From Nesterenkonia ebinurensis (GTDB taxonomy: Bacteria; Actinomycetota; Actinomycetes; Actinomycetales; Micrococcaceae), in assembly GCF_008711175.1 (NCBI RefSeq), contig NZ_VWNF01000032.1, positions 124,001-188,000 on the forward strand: a stretch of DNA of 64,000 bases. Reading direction: 5' to 3'. Each line of letters starts with the position of its first letter. The stretch's first letter is position 1. The translations under genes were made by a program, and so were the position numbers. Below the pieces are notes generated by a model. The model was not told the DNA's origin. It saw only the letters and a list, made by a program, of their open reading frames with translations, and did no database searches. Shown piece after piece: positions 41,448 to 51,423 of the stretch.

Positions 41448-42704
41448 TCAAAGGGCCTCATCTACCCCTTGCAACGTTCTCAGACGGACGCCGAGCGGAG
41501 CGGGTTTGCCGGAGAATTGTCTTCCACGAGCGAAAACCCACTGGGGACGCCGCAAAGCCTCCAAATCAGCAAGCGGATCACCGTCCACTACAAGAACATC
41601 CGCGCGCAGTCCGGGGCGGAGCCGACCAGCAGGTATTCCCAGCACATCTGCAGCGACATCGGTAGCCGCTCCCAGCACCTGCTCAGGAGACCATCCGGCG
41701 GCTTCGGCAATAAGCTCCAGCTCCTCCACAATTTCGCCGCTGGTGTCGGTGCCGGTCACAAGCGGCACCCCATGCTCAGCGGAAATACGGACGCTCTGCT
41801 GTAAGGGGGTGATCACTTCGTCAAGAATCTGCTGTCCCAGAGCATGGCGACCGATCACTTTCAGATTGAATCCGATGGCGACGAGGCCAGATACAGTAGG
41901 AACGTGAGCAGCACCTGTCTCGATCATGAGGGTAGCGGTCTCCTCATCCATGAAGGCTCCGTGCTCGACTGTATCGATTCCAGCCTGCAGCGTGTTCTTG
42001 ATGGACTCGGTGGAGTAGGCATGTGCCGCAGCAGGTCTGCCGAACTGGTGGGCAGTGGTGATGCCTGCGGCGAGTTCCTCCACAGTGAGCTCAGGGATTC
42101 CTGGATCTTCGTCAGGGTATGTACCTAACCCACCTGATGCCATGAATTTCAAGACGTGTGCACCCTTATGGATAGCTTTGCGGACTGCTTTGGTGATCTC
42201 AACAGGCCCATCAACCTCCTGAGCCCCCCAATTAGTGGCATGACCTCCGGAAATGGCGATGGGATCTCCACCAGTCAACAGCTGCGGCCCTGGGATAACA
42301 CCCTCCTCCACCGCCTGATGCGCTTCGAGAGCAGTAACTCCAGGAAGACCGAAATCACGAACAGTGGTGACCCCGGAACAAACATGGTCATAAAGATTGC
42401 GGGCAGTATGCAACGCAAGATATTCAGTTGACTTAGCCATGAGTCGATCAGACTGGTCTTTGTACCGCATTCCTGGCTCATTGAGTCGCAGTCGTTTACG
42501 CGCGACATGGTCGTGCATGTTGATAAGGCCAGGAAGAACAGTCATTCCGGAAGCATCAATGACCTCGTCGACGCCCCGTAAAGGGATCATTGAAGCTTCG
42601 CCGAGCGAATGAACCACATTGTCTTCGAGGATCAAAGTGCCCTCAGATATGATCCGGCCATGGTCCTGGGTGATAAGGGTAGCGCCCGTAATCGCAGTCT
42701 TCAT
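41448..42704 (-). CDS. Metal-dependent amidohydrolase
   Basis: 418 residues. Binuclear-metal amidohydrolase fold: HxH in GLINMHDHVARK, bridging carboxylated Lys in HVLKFMASGGLG, His in AAHAYSTES and VEHGAFMD, Asp in VTGTDTSG. The arrangement is that of imidazolonepropionase-like/Xaa-Pro dipeptidase (prolidase) enzymes that cleave amide or peptide bonds. It is the last gene of the transporter operon, 8 bases after the FAD-protein gene, so its substrate is probably what the ABC transporter brings in. No signal peptide; cytosolic. Confidence 0.85.
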   Translation of the reverse strand: MKTAITGATLITQDHGRIISEGTLILEDNVVHSLGEASMIPLRGVDEVIDASGMTVLPGLINMHDHVARKRLRLNEPGMRYKDQSDRLMAKSTEYLALHTARNLYDHVCSGVTTVRDFGLPGVTALEAHQAVEEGVIPGPQLLTGGDPIAISGGHATNWGAQEVDGPVEITKAVRKAIHKGAHVLKFMASGGLGTYPDEDPGIPELTVEELAAGITTAHQFGRPAAAHAYSTESIKNTLQAGIDTVEHGAFMDEETATLMIETGAAHVPTVSGLVAIGFNLKVIGRHALGQQILDEVITPLQQSVRISAEHGVPLVTGTDTSGEIVEELELIAEAAGWSPEQVLGAATDVAADVLGIPAGRLRPGLRADVLVVDGDPLADLEALRRPQWVFARGRQFSGKPAPLGVRLRTLQGVDEAL

Positions 42705-42712
42705 AGGTTTCC

Positions 42713-44545
42713 TTAGGTCGAGGTGGTAGGGGATTTCTCGTAGAGGCGGTCGATATCCTGCAAAGCAGCTTCGACTACCTCAGCGGCGGAGAGGAAGATG
42801 GGATGTTCTGAATCGCTGATGGGTCCAGCAACTGTATTCCAATAGACCCCTTCTGTAGGAATTCCAAAAGCGAAAAGTCCAATATTTTCTTTTCCCTTTT
42901 TGTCTTTTACTCGCCCTTCGGGAACAGACACAGATAACCCATGCAAGTTGACCGCATCTTTGATGTGAAGAGAGGCAGTTTCTTCTGAGATCAGCTGACG
43001 CAGTAAAGGGCTTGCGCTTTTATCTACTGCCAAAGCAGGGGAACGAGCTTCTACCAGTGATTTCACAACGATGCTGTTCTCCGTGCTCCTTACTTCAAAT
43101 CCCTCAGGGTGTGGGAGAGCTTCTGCAGGTCCGGCGAAACGGATATATCCCCTTTGCGCAAGTTTCAGAACCTGCTCAATACGCAGCATCGGGGGACCTG
43201 TTGCGATGAAGGATGAAAAATTGGTGAAGGTCCGCTGCAAGAATTTCTCATAGGATTCTCCCTGGAGATGCAGGCCAGGAATTATGGCTCTGATGCGATT
43301 GCGTATAGGTGCCAGATACTCTGCTGCTCGTTGTCGTGGATCAAGAGTGACGCCGGCTTTTACGGAAGCATGTTCAATGACCACCTGGTCTTCGAGGAAC
43401 TGTGTAATTCGCGCATGATGAGTCTTCCCAGAACAGGTTCTCTGCAAAGAACACGCATTGCTCCATTGGAAGAAATCATATTCTGCTAATTCAATAGTTC
43501 GCTCGGCAACATCCTCAGGGACGTCTTTATTTCGTCTCAGTTCATTACTTACGTCGAAAACACCCTGGCGAAGCACAGCGCTAATGACAGGCCACAACTC
43601 TACTTCGAAACGGCTCTTCTCTGAGTTCTCAACGAGTTTCAACGCAGACTGCAGTTCAGCGTTGTCAGGATGACGGGGTGTGAAGACACGAGACCGACCC
43701 AGAAAAGGTAGACCCCGTCGAGAACCGGCGAGGATGGACGGCTCCGAGCCTCCGGGATGATACTCACTCTCTTGCCATGTTCCTCCTCGTGCCTCAGTAA
43801 GGAGAGCAATGATGTCGAAGAAGCCCAGGCCCAGCCCTTCGACATAAACACAGTCTGACTGGGGAATTCGGTGTAGATCCTCTGCGGTGTGCAATCCAGC
43901 CGGGACGTACTGAGAGGATGGGGAATTCAGAATCTCAATATGCCGCTTTCGTTCTGCCTGTGCAGGAGTCGCCGTTGAAGGGGTGTGCCCCGTGGCGAGA
44001 ACTACGGCAGCAGCTCGAATGTGGCGCGGAACCGTTTCGTCATCCTGGTGAATATCGGCCAGCCAGAAGTCACCGTCACGGTGGAGAGCCGAAATCTCAC
44101 GCGGACACTCATCCAGCCAAAGATGGGGTTTCACTGTTTCTCGGAGTCTTGCATACGCCGATTGCAGATACTCTCCGAATTTGGCTCGGGAGGCATAACC
44201 ATCGTTACACCGCAGCAAGGCCCCTTTACCTTTGGACTCCATCCAGTCCGAGAGAGTGGGACCAGAGGTGTACACAGAGCAGTCGAGGCGCGGCTCCCGG
44301 TGTTGATACACCGTCGTCGCAGCAGCAGTTCCGTTCATCAACAACGTGGGAGACTGATCCGGCTTCCAGACTGCTCCTGTACCGATCACATGAGAATCAC
44401 ACACCAGTACTTTCAAAGGCGTCTGCGCTCCACCTCTGTTGCAATAGGTCTCAGCTAGCTGTTGAAGAAGAATCAGTCCTCGAGGTCCGCTGCCAATAAG
44501 AAGGAGATCGTAGTAAGGGCTTCGATTTTCTGAACCTGCGCTCAT
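42713..44545 (-). CDS. FAD/NAD(P)-binding protein (PF13454-like)
   Basis: 610 residues. N-terminal Rossmann: YYDLLLIGSGPRGLILLQQL with GxGxxG, then LLMNGTAAATTV and AAAVVLATGHTPSTATP, the usual second nucleotide segment. Length and layout match the FAD-NAD(P)-binding family that includes hydroxylase-like proteins of natural-product and amino-acid catabolism. A flavin oxidoreductase or monooxygenase is likely. It overlaps the permease gene upstream by 4 bases, so it belongs to the same transcript as the transporter. Substrate unknown. Confidence 0.75.
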   Translation of the reverse strand: MSAGSENRSPYYDLLLIGSGPRGLILLQQLAETYCNRGGAQTPLKVLVCDSHVIGTGAVWKPDQSPTLLMNGTAAATTVYQHREPRLDCSVYTSGPTLSDWMESKGKGALLRCNDGYASRAKFGEYLQSAYARLRETVKPHLWLDECPREISALHRDGDFWLADIHQDDETVPRHIRAAAVVLATGHTPSTATPAQAERKRHIEILNSPSSQYVPAGLHTAEDLHRIPQSDCVYVEGLGLGFFDIIALLTEARGGTWQESEYHPGGSEPSILAGSRRGLPFLGRSRVFTPRHPDNAELQSALKLVENSEKSRFEVELWPVISAVLRQGVFDVSNELRRNKDVPEDVAERTIELAEYDFFQWSNACSLQRTCSGKTHHARITQFLEDQVVIEHASVKAGVTLDPRQRAAEYLAPIRNRIRAIIPGLHLQGESYEKFLQRTFTNFSSFIATGPPMLRIEQVLKLAQRGYIRFAGPAEALPHPEGFEVRSTENSIVVKSLVEARSPALAVDKSASPLLRQLISEETASLHIKDAVNLHGLSVSVPEGRVKDKKGKENIGLFAFGIPTEGVYWNTVAGPISDSEHPIFLSAAEVVEAALQDIDRLYEKSPTTST

Positions 44546-45333
44546 GCTCGGACCACTGCTCGCAGGCTGAAGATCTTATTGATCAGCAGCATGATGAGGG
44601 CAGACATCAGGACTAGAAGGACCGAAAGGGCTGCGATGACAGGATCAGCACTCATCTCGATGTAGTTGAGCAGCACTACGGGAAGGGTGGGGTTTTCCCG
44701 TCCTGTGATGAAAAGAGAGATGACGCTTTCATCAAAGGAGATCAGGAACCCGAGAACGAGAGCTGAGACTACGCCGGGACGTATGAGGGGGAGAGTTACA
44801 CGGCGAAACACCGTGAAGGGGGAGGCGCCGAGAACGCGTGCAGCAGCTTCGCTTGAGCTGTCATAGGTTTGGAGGCTTGCTGTGGTTGTTCTAAACGCAT
44901 ACGGCATCGTAATGACAGTGTGTGCCACGACAATCACAGTGATGGTGTCGAGTAACTGAAGACGGGCGAATACCAGCATCATTGCTAACCCCAAAATGAT
45001 ATTTGGCATCAGGAGGGGGGACATGATGAATGTGGAGAGCAGTCCTACCCATCGGTTATCCGTGGAACGTGCTCCCAGCGCTGCGAACGTTCCGGCTGTT
45101 GTAGCGAGTAAAGCCACTCCCATACCGGCGCTGAGACTTACCACGAAAGCATCAATAAAGTCCGAGTTCTCAAAGACTCCAATGTAGTTATCCCAGGTGA
45201 ACCCTTGTGGTGGAAAAGCCAGGTAGTTTGACGTATCAAAGGAAACAATAAGAATGACCCCCATGGGAGACCACAGGAAAAGCAACACTAAGATCGACAT
45301 AGGCCATAGAGTCCACTGCGACAGCTTGCTCAT
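44542..45333 (-). CDS. ABC transporter permease, PotC-like
   Basis: 263 residues, six membrane segments. FDTSNYLAFPPQGFTWDNYI in the first periplasmic loop and EAAARVLGASPFTVFRRVTL, then LPLIRPGV, with the coupling EAA motif, are typical of the second permease of spermidine/putrescine (PotC) or related 2-aminoethylphosphonate-type importers. Pairs with the PotB-like permease whose gene overlaps by 4 bases. Substrate choice is set by the binding protein, not evident here. Confidence 0.88.
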   Translation of the reverse strand: MSKLSQWTLWPMSILVLLFLWSPMGVILIVSFDTSNYLAFPPQGFTWDNYIGVFENSDFIDAFVVSLSAGMGVALLATTAGTFAALGARSTDNRWVGLLSTFIMSPLLMPNIILGLAMMLVFARLQLLDTITVIVVAHTVITMPYAFRTTTASLQTYDSSSEAAARVLGASPFTVFRRVTLPLIRPGVVSALVLGFLISFDESVISLFITGRENPTLPVVLLNYIEMSADPVIAALSVLLVLMSALIMLLINKIFSLRAVVRA

Positions 45334-46205
45334 TGAGTCACCCCCCGGCGGCTGAAGCGTCGGCGTGCCGCCACTGAGAGCGCGGTGAATAGGCCAAACA
45401 TTGCGAGGAGCAAAAGGGCAAGTGTGGCAGCAAGCGGCCAGTTCAAAGTGATGGTGGCGTGACTGTAGATCTGAGTGGCCAGCACGAAGACCCTTCCGCC
45501 GCCCATGACCTGCGGTGTGACATAGGCGCTGATACTGATGACAAAGACGAGGAACAGCGACAGGAGGACACCGGGCATGCTGAGCGGCAGAGTGACCCTA
45601 AAAAAGGCAATGACAGGATTCGCGCCCAGGGTGCGGGCTGCTGCAACGAGTCCGGGAGATATTCTGCCGAAACCACTGCTCATAGCTAGAACTGCATAAG
45701 GTAAGAAAATCTCTGTAAGGGCGATGACTATCCCGCTCATGCTTCCGATGAAGGCAATGGTGTGATCGACGCCAAAATAGCTCAGAGCAGTATTGACTAC
45801 TCCCCGGGGGCCTAAGATGACCACCCATCCAAAAGTCTGAGCCACAGAGGACATGAGCATTGGCGAAACCGAAAGAATCAGGAGAATATTACGAATTCTG
45901 GGGTTGCTCAGAGTAATCAAAAGAGCCACAGGATAGGCCAATATCGTAGTAGCTACTGCTACACATAAGGCCAGTACCGCTGTATTGCGAATAACTCCCC
46001 AATAGAAAGGGTCTGAAACTGCTTGTGTGAGATTTTCTACGGTATACGGACCGTCTGTGATGCCGATCGTGCTGGGCTCTCTGAACGCCATTTGGGCAAC
46101 CGAAAGCAGAGGCAGGAGGAAAGCGAAGGCGAGGAGAATCGCGGCAGGCACCATCAGCCATGCCGGTTTCCGTAACAGCTGAAGATTCACGATGAGATTA
46201 CCCAT
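45330..46205 (-). CDS. ABC transporter permease, PotB-like
   Basis: 291 residues, six membrane segments. Landmarks: LLPLLSVAQMAFREP, PVALLITLSNPRIRNILLIL, and VAAARTLGANPVIAFFRVTL as the EAA coupling motif. First permease of the pair. Its start lies 19 bases inside the ATPase gene, so all five transporter-operon junctions down to the FAD protein overlap: strong translational coupling. Confidence 0.88.
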   Translation of the reverse strand: MGNLIVNLQLLRKPAWLMVPAAILLAFAFLLPLLSVAQMAFREPSTIGITDGPYTVENLTQAVSDPFYWGVIRNTAVLALCVAVATTILAYPVALLITLSNPRIRNILLILSVSPMLMSSVAQTFGWVVILGPRGVVNTALSYFGVDHTIAFIGSMSGIVIALTEIFLPYAVLAMSSGFGRISPGLVAAARTLGANPVIAFFRVTLPLSMPGVLLSLFLVFVISISAYVTPQVMGGGRVFVLATQIYSHATITLNWPLAATLALLLLAMFGLFTALSVAARRRFSRRGVTQ

Positions 46206-47293
46206 GCGTCGTCAGGCTTTGCTTCCAGCCTCACCCATTCTTCTGATACAGGGGCAGAGGAAGATGCGCTGGTCAGACTCTCGATACGCAAGGTTCTTCC
46301 CGCAAGGTTCAGAGTTGTCTGAACGGTTGTGCCGGTGAAGACGCTGGAAATTACTTGTGCAGCTCCACGTTCTTTTTGATCAGCCGGATGCAACGTCATC
46401 CGATGGGGGTGTATGGCGACCGTGGCAGGTTCGCCAACAGCAGGAACGCCAGAGGTGGTGTCATACCGCCCCCCTAATTCACCTAGACCGGGGATATTGA
46501 CAAATGCAGTCCTGTCGGTTGCTCTTGCGATTTCCCCGTCAAGGACATTTGCTTGTCCGATGAAAGAAGCGACGAAACGAGTTGAGGGGCGGTTGAAGAT
46601 ATCCTCCGGAGTGCCGACCTGCTCAACCTGACCCGCGTTCATCACTGCGATACGGTCAGAGACTGCAAGAGCCTCCTGCTGATCATGGGTGACGAAGAGG
46701 GCCGTGGTGCCGGTTCTTTTCTGCAGACTCCGAATCTCATCCCGTAAAGAAGCCCGCAATGTGGCATCCAAATTGGACAGCGGCTCATCAAGCAGAAGAA
46801 TGCTCGGTTCTATGACAAGTGCCCGCGCCAGGGCCACGCGTTGCTGCTGTCCTCCGGAGAGCGCAGTTGTCGGACGCTCGATGTAACCCTCTAGGCCTAC
46901 CCGCTCCAAAGCAAGCCTGATGTGACTCACCCTTTCGCCTTTAGGAAATCGCTTCATCTCCAGACCGAAGGATACATTTTGCCCTACGGTCAAATGGGGA
47001 AAGAGCGCGTAGTTCTGAAAGACCATTCCCATATTTCGTTTATGCACGGGGGTGGCGGTGACATCACGCTCGTCGACCTTGATCCGTCCGGAAGTTGGAG
47101 AGAGCAAACCAGCGACCATCCGAAGTGTGGTGGTTTTCCCACACCCAGAAGGTCCCAATAGGGTCAACATCTGGCCTGCTTCGGCCGAGAGGCTGATGGT
47201 ATCCACAGCGGGTGAATCAGCCTTCTTATATCGGAAGACTAAATCTTCGATGGAAAGCGAGGATGCTTCGGACGGCCGCTGGTTTACTGTCAC
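46187..47293 (-). CDS. ABC transporter ATP-binding protein, PotA-like
   Basis: 368 residues. Walker A LGPSGCGKTTTLRM, Q-loop MVFQNYALFPHLTV, signature [14 protein letters not shown], Walker B ILLLDEPLSNLDATLR, switch FVTHDQQEA. C-terminal TOBE domain (PAVGEPATVAIHPHRM, TLNLAGRTLRIE) as in the PotA/CysA/FbpC group. It energises the two permeases downstream. Starts 4 bases inside the binding-protein gene. Confidence 0.92.
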   Translation of the reverse strand: MTVNQRPSEASSLSIEDLVFRYKKADSPAVDTISLSAEAGQMLTLLGPSGCGKTTTLRMVAGLLSPTSGRIKVDERDVTATPVHKRNMGMVFQNYALFPHLTVGQNVSFGLEMKRFPKGERVSHIRLALERVGLEGYIERPTTALSGGQQQRVALARALVIEPSILLLDEPLSNLDATLRASLRDEIRSLQKRTGTTALFVTHDQQEALAVSDRIAVMNAGQVEQVGTPEDIFNRPSTRFVASFIGQANVLDGEIARATDRTAFVNIPGLGELGGRYDTTSGVPAVGEPATVAIHPHRMTLHPADQKERGAAQVISSVFTGTTVQTTLNLAGRTLRIESLTSASSSAPVSEEWVRLEAKPDDAWVISS

Positions 47294-48372
47294 TGGGCGA
47301 TAACCTCACGCTCAATGCGTTCGATCCATTCGCTGGTTACACCGGCGATGTAATCCCAGTCAGGAATAGTTCCGCCGGTCAGGATTCCGCCATCTGGGGA
47401 GGCACTTATGGTTAGCTCCTCATCACTCATGTCAACTTCTGAGCTCACGGGGCCGTAGTATCCTTCGCGGGCCAGAGCAGCCTGCGCCTCGGGGCCGATG
47501 GCGTAATTGAGGAAGTCCAGAGCTGCTTCCTCTTCGGGAGCAGCTTCTACCAGGTTAATAGTGGGGGTGAGTGCCACACCTCCGTCCTCGGGCACAACAA
47601 CACCCAAGCTGGGGTTCTCCTCGGCGAAATCAATCGCTCTGGCGTACCATCCGATGCCCAACTCGGCAGAGCCCGAGGCTACAGCGGTATAGACGTCAGG
47701 GTTGGGGCTGAAGGACTGAACCTGGTCCGCCGCTTCGCTGAGGAATTCGATTTCCTCATCAATGCTTTCGGTGTAGTCGTTACCCTCCTGTTCAGCGAGT
47801 CCGACAATGAGGCTCAACCCCATCGCGTTAGCGATGTTCAGTACCACCTCATTCTCGTAACGGCTGTCTCCCACATCACCCCAAGAAGTAGGGGGTTCGA
47901 TACCGGACTCGGTGTTGTACAGCAGGGTAAGAGAATCTACATAAATAAGGGGACCGTATCCCTCCGCATTTGCTCCGTCCTCAATGAGGTTATCGATGTT
48001 TGGCACTTGTTCGGAGTCGATCTGCTGGAATAAGCCCTGCTCGTTGGCTCCGCCTTGTGTTGCCTTATCGATGATGGCGAGGTCATAAGCCTGGTTGCCT
48101 GTGGAGGCGGCAATCTGCCCTACACTGTCGGCGGAATTGCTCTGCTCCTCATAATGGATGGTGACGTCGGGATTTTCTTCCACATACGGCTCAATCACCA
48201 ATTCTTCAAACTGCTGAGCGAATAGGCCGGGGAAGCCGACGACAGTGATCTCTACCTCGTCGTTTGTGCCTTCACCGTTAGCTTCCTCATCCCCATTGCC
48301 GCAGGATACGAGCCCAAGGGCCAGGATGGCCGTGGCTGTGGGAGCCAAATACTTCTGTCTGGTCGTCTTCAT
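47290..48372 (-). CDS. Extracellular solute-binding lipoprotein, PotD-like
   Basis: 360 residues from the ATG at 48372 (TGAGGAG upstream). Lipobox LVSC, lipidated Cys near residue 24. Family-1/8 binding-protein pattern: VEITVVGFPGLFAQQFEELV, YDLAIIDKATQGG, then YGPLIYVDSLTLLYNTE and a C-terminal lobe FLNYAIGPEAQAALAREGYY. It is acidic throughout (EEANGEGTNDEVE after the anchor). Binding residues for polyamines (several Asp/Trp/Tyr) cannot be confirmed by eye, so the ligand is open. First gene of the six-gene operon. Confidence 0.87.
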   Translation of the reverse strand: MKTTRQKYLAPTATAILALGLVSCGNGDEEANGEGTNDEVEITVVGFPGLFAQQFEELVIEPYVEENPDVTIHYEEQSNSADSVGQIAASTGNQAYDLAIIDKATQGGANEQGLFQQIDSEQVPNIDNLIEDGANAEGYGPLIYVDSLTLLYNTESGIEPPTSWGDVGDSRYENEVVLNIANAMGLSLIVGLAEQEGNDYTESIDEEIEFLSEAADQVQSFSPNPDVYTAVASGSAELGIGWYARAIDFAEENPSLGVVVPEDGGVALTPTINLVEAAPEEEAALDFLNYAIGPEAQAALAREGYYGPVSSEVDMSDEELTISASPDGGILTGGTIPDWDYIAGVTSEWIERIEREVIAQ

Positions 48373-48864
48373 GAGACGTCTCCTCAATCAGGTGCGATTT
48401 AGAAGCTGCTGGGTCGCAACCTCCCGGTGCTCCATGACAATACCCAGCACAGAAACTGTGAGTGGCGGTCTCTACGGGTGCATCTATACGGGAAACCTAC
48501 GTTCGAAAAGAACGAGAGAGGATTGCGCGTGAAACTGGAGAGTGCCCGCTGAGCCTTGCAGAGGAGGGCGACTGATTCTGCGGCTTATTTAGCGAATGTT
48601 AATAAAACGTAAAATATTAAATCTGAAGACACAATTTTTCACACTTCGTCACACAGTGCGTGATGAGGCGTCAGGTGTGGGACGGAAAGGGAGGTGCGGA
48701 AGCCGGTCTTCCTAGCATGCCCGCAGAGTCGTTTTGAAGGCTTCGCGCTCCGCAGTGTGAAATACCTACCTCCGTCTCTGCCCTATGCTGAACAAAAGTT
48801 CTCCGAGATCAAGTCTCTGGTGTTCCTCGGACAGTCAAACAGTTGTATCAGGAGAGGAGAGGCT
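48373..48864. promoter_or_regulatory. Divergent control region of the catabolic island
   Basis: 492 bases between the binding-protein gene (minus) and the GntR gene (plus), with no supported coding sequence. 48585-48640 is strikingly AT-rich and probably holds promoters. 48646-48666 (TCGTCACACAGTGCGTGATG and following A) is an imperfect 21-nt palindrome with three mismatched pairs, a candidate GntR operator. Confidence 0.5.
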
Positions 48865-49602
48865 ATGGGTCGTCCCTATGCTCTACGCCATATCTATGCC
48901 TTGGCCCGGTCAGCCATCAATGATGGCCATTTTCCTCCTGGCTCAGGGATCCCTTTTTCCGAGGAGGAAGCTGTTGCCTTCTTTGGCGGCAGCCGCACTG
49001 AAACCCGTGAGGCTTTGAACAGGCTCACGGAAGAGGGAATCCTCAACAGAGCTCCACGGCGGGGTACACGAACCAACTTCAAGCCGGTTGGATGGTCTCT
49101 TGCAGGGGGACTGATCCATCCCCATGGGCACGGGATAGCGATAGAGAAGCTCGGAGAGGCTCACAGGATTGAAGCTTCTCCTGCACTTCAGGCTTCGTTC
49201 CAACAAGAGCTTCCTGAGCTGAACACAAAAGATGAAATCTTCTATATTGATCGAACTCGCGTGTGTCTCCGAACTTCGTACTGGGTTGGAGACTGCTCGC
49301 CCAGACCAGTCATATTTCCAGGATCAGATGTTTCGCTCAGAGAAAGCTTTGAAGAGTCTTATCATGTGAAATACCAAGGAATGCGGTCCTCCATCACTGG
49401 AGTAAGCGCCGACCGCCGTCAGGCAAAAGTTCTTGAAGTTGAACCGGGAGATCCTCTTTTGTGGAGACAGACGATCCTTCTAGAGGAAGGTGGAAATATT
49501 CGAGAGATAAGTCATTCATTCTATGTATCAGTTCGTGTATTTTTTGCATTACAGGATAGAGCAGCAGCTGGATCTGTTAGGCAGTTTGGTGCGATCTATT
49601 GA
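48865..49602 (+). CDS. GntR-family regulator (HutC/UTRA type)
   Basis: 245 residues from the ATG at 48865, which has GGAGAGGAGAGG upstream; an earlier in-frame start at 48694 is unsupported. N-terminal winged helix: ALRHIYALARSAINDGHFPP, GSRTETREALNRLTEEGILN, RAPRRGTRTN. The C-terminal half ends in DRRQAKVLEVEPGDPLLWRQ, the typical UTRA effector-binding strand. Divergent from the transporter operon and the likely sensor of its substrate. Its last 26 bases overlap the convergent carboxylesterase gene. Confidence 0.85.
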   Translation: MGRPYALRHIYALARSAINDGHFPPGSGIPFSEEEAVAFFGGSRTETREALNRLTEEGILNRAPRRGTRTNFKPVGWSLAGGLIHPHGHGIAIEKLGEAHRIEASPALQASFQQELPELNTKDEIFYIDRTRVCLRTSYWVGDCSPRPVIFPGSDVSLRESFEESYHVKYQGMRSSITGVSADRRQAKVLEVEPGDPLLWRQTILLEEGGNIREISHSFYVSVRVFFALQDRAAAGSVRQFGAIY

Positions 49603-51151
49603 GAGTTTCTTCGCCCCACCACTGAAGCCTCTGCCACGCAGGATCAGTGCAAATCTTGTGCTCCTCTGATCGGATGGTGAGTACTTGGTTGTCTTGGAGC
49701 TCAGAGACCATGGGCCATGTGAACTCGCCTTGGTCGGTCGTTGAGCAGGGCGTTCCTTCCGCGATGAAGCTGCTGACTGCAGAATGTACAAACTCAGCAG
49801 ACCATGGGCTGAGAGGCTTGTGATGGGGTTTGAGCTTCATCTGTGGCTGATGGCCAGGCGGGGTGCGCCAGGCGGCACCCTGTATTGCTCCATGGGGGGT
49901 GAGGCCGCCAAAAGTGAGGCTTTCCTCTCCGAGTACGAATCGATAGACAGGTGCGTGATCCGACTGTGCCGCGGCATCGCGGATGCTGTCCAGAGTGAAG
50001 CGCAGATCGGCATTGACGGCTGCGAGGAGCCCTTTGGGGCTGACCCCAGGCATCATCTTTTGATAGGCATGGAGTGTTTCAGCTCCTGACGTTCCAAGGG
50101 GTCTCACCATGCCTTCGTAGGCCGTCCCCGCCTCGGCCAGGGTCAGGTCATCGGGGAAATGTGAAACATGATGAACGGTCTCTCCTGTAGTCGTCGCTAC
50201 CATGACAGGAATGCTTCTCCGAGCACCGGTGGCTAAGATTTCAGCAACGTCACGCACTACCGAGACGTCGTCAATAGTGTGTTCATAGGGAAGGCCCAAG
50301 ATGCTGGCTTGCCCAAACCGGCTAGGCATTTGGGTGTAACACTCATCGATGAGCTGCTGTTGCACGGCGAGGAGTGCATCGTCATCTAATTGATCAAGCT
50401 CAGCTCTGTTGTGAATACCGAGGGCTTCAAAAGTAATGTGCTTCACATCTTCTGCAGTGGAGTGCACATGTCTGGCGGAACCGGCCCCACTACCAAGGAT
50501 GACCTGGTGGAATAGACCCTTTGCAAGGGGAGAAGCTAATAGTTCCGCGCAGGCAAAACCACCTGCAGAGTGTCCTCCAATGGTGACCCGTGAAGCATCT
50601 CCACCGAAGTAATGGATATTGCGCTGCACCCAGCGCAAAGCTGCGATTTGGTCAAGCAGTCCTCTATTGGGAGAGGTGGAGTCTCCGGCGCTCATATACC
50701 CGTAGAGCCCTAAACGATAGTTAACGGTGACTTCGACTATCCCGTCTGAGGCGAAAGCTTCGGTCGATAAGGCGGGCTCTGCATTTGAGCCTGCAAAGAG
50801 CCCTCCACCGTGAAACCACACTAATACCGGCTTACCAGGCTCTACATCCGTTATGCGAATATTCAGATTCAAACATTCGGCTCCCTGTGGCCTTTCCGTC
50901 ACTACTCTCCGGCCGATATGACCACCTGTAGAAACTTGGAAAGCTGCTGGTCCAGCCTGACTGCAATCTTTGACGCCGTCCCATTCTTCGACGGGCCCCG
51001 GTGGGTCAAAGCGTGCACTTCCCCGTAATGACCCGGCGTAAGGGACCCCCATAAACGACAGCAGGCCTGACTCAGTGTACTTGCCCGACAGGACGCCGTC
51101 TTCCGTCCTGACGATGGGAGCTCCATCCTTGGTCTGTGTCATCGGAATCAT
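49577..51151 (-). CDS. Type-B carboxylesterase
   Basis: 524 residues, normal for the family. VLVWFHGGGLFAGSNAEP (oxyanion hole), NRGLLDQIAALRWVQRNIHY, and VTIGGHSAGGFACAELLAS (catalytic Ser); the acid lies near TTTGETVHHV-like sequence in the middle and the catalytic His in FGGLTPHGAIQG. No signal peptide, so cytosolic. Type-B esterases hydrolyse esters, carbamates and some amides. It sits inside the catabolic island with its own promoter opposite the CMD operon. Probably takes part in opening the imported substrate. Confidence 0.88.
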   Translation of the reverse strand: MIPMTQTKDGAPIVRTEDGVLSGKYTESGLLSFMGVPYAGSLRGSARFDPPGPVEEWDGVKDCSQAGPAAFQVSTGGHIGRRVVTERPQGAECLNLNIRITDVEPGKPVLVWFHGGGLFAGSNAEPALSTEAFASDGIVEVTVNYRLGLYGYMSAGDSTSPNRGLLDQIAALRWVQRNIHYFGGDASRVTIGGHSAGGFACAELLASPLAKGLFHQVILGSGAGSARHVHSTAEDVKHITFEALGIHNRAELDQLDDDALLAVQQQLIDECYTQMPSRFGQASILGLPYEHTIDDVSVVRDVAEILATGARRSIPVMVATTTGETVHHVSHFPDDLTLAEAGTAYEGMVRPLGTSGAETLHAYQKMMPGVSPKGLLAAVNADLRFTLDSIRDAAAQSDHAPVYRFVLGEESLTFGGLTPHGAIQGAAWRTPPGHQPQMKLKPHHKPLSPWSAEFVHSAVSSFIAEGTPCSTTDQGEFTWPMVSELQDNQVLTIRSEEHKICTDPAWQRLQWWGEETLNRSHQTA

Positions 51152-51423
51152 CTCGCTCTGTATATGTCGCTTTTGTTGCAGCCGGAAAGTTGAACACTAC
51201 GAAGTCTACGATCTGAGAATTATGCGGGATACGGATACTTTTGGTTTTTGATGAGATAACGGCTCAAGACCCTGTGCATTAAGTAATACGCGAGAAACTC
51301 ACTTTGGCTTCTGCTGCGGGGACGGCGAATCTTTGATATGAGTCACCATGGCAAACAGTGATGAACACCCAGGTTCCTCTATGCTCATGGGAAAACTCCT
51401 CCCATCAAGGAACATTGAACAAC

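Noticed and set aside
41162-41461. Minus-strand 99-codon frame
   Set aside because: Low-complexity Arg/Ser/Pro composition, no start context, and it overlaps a more protein-like plus-strand remnant and the end of the amidohydrolase gene.
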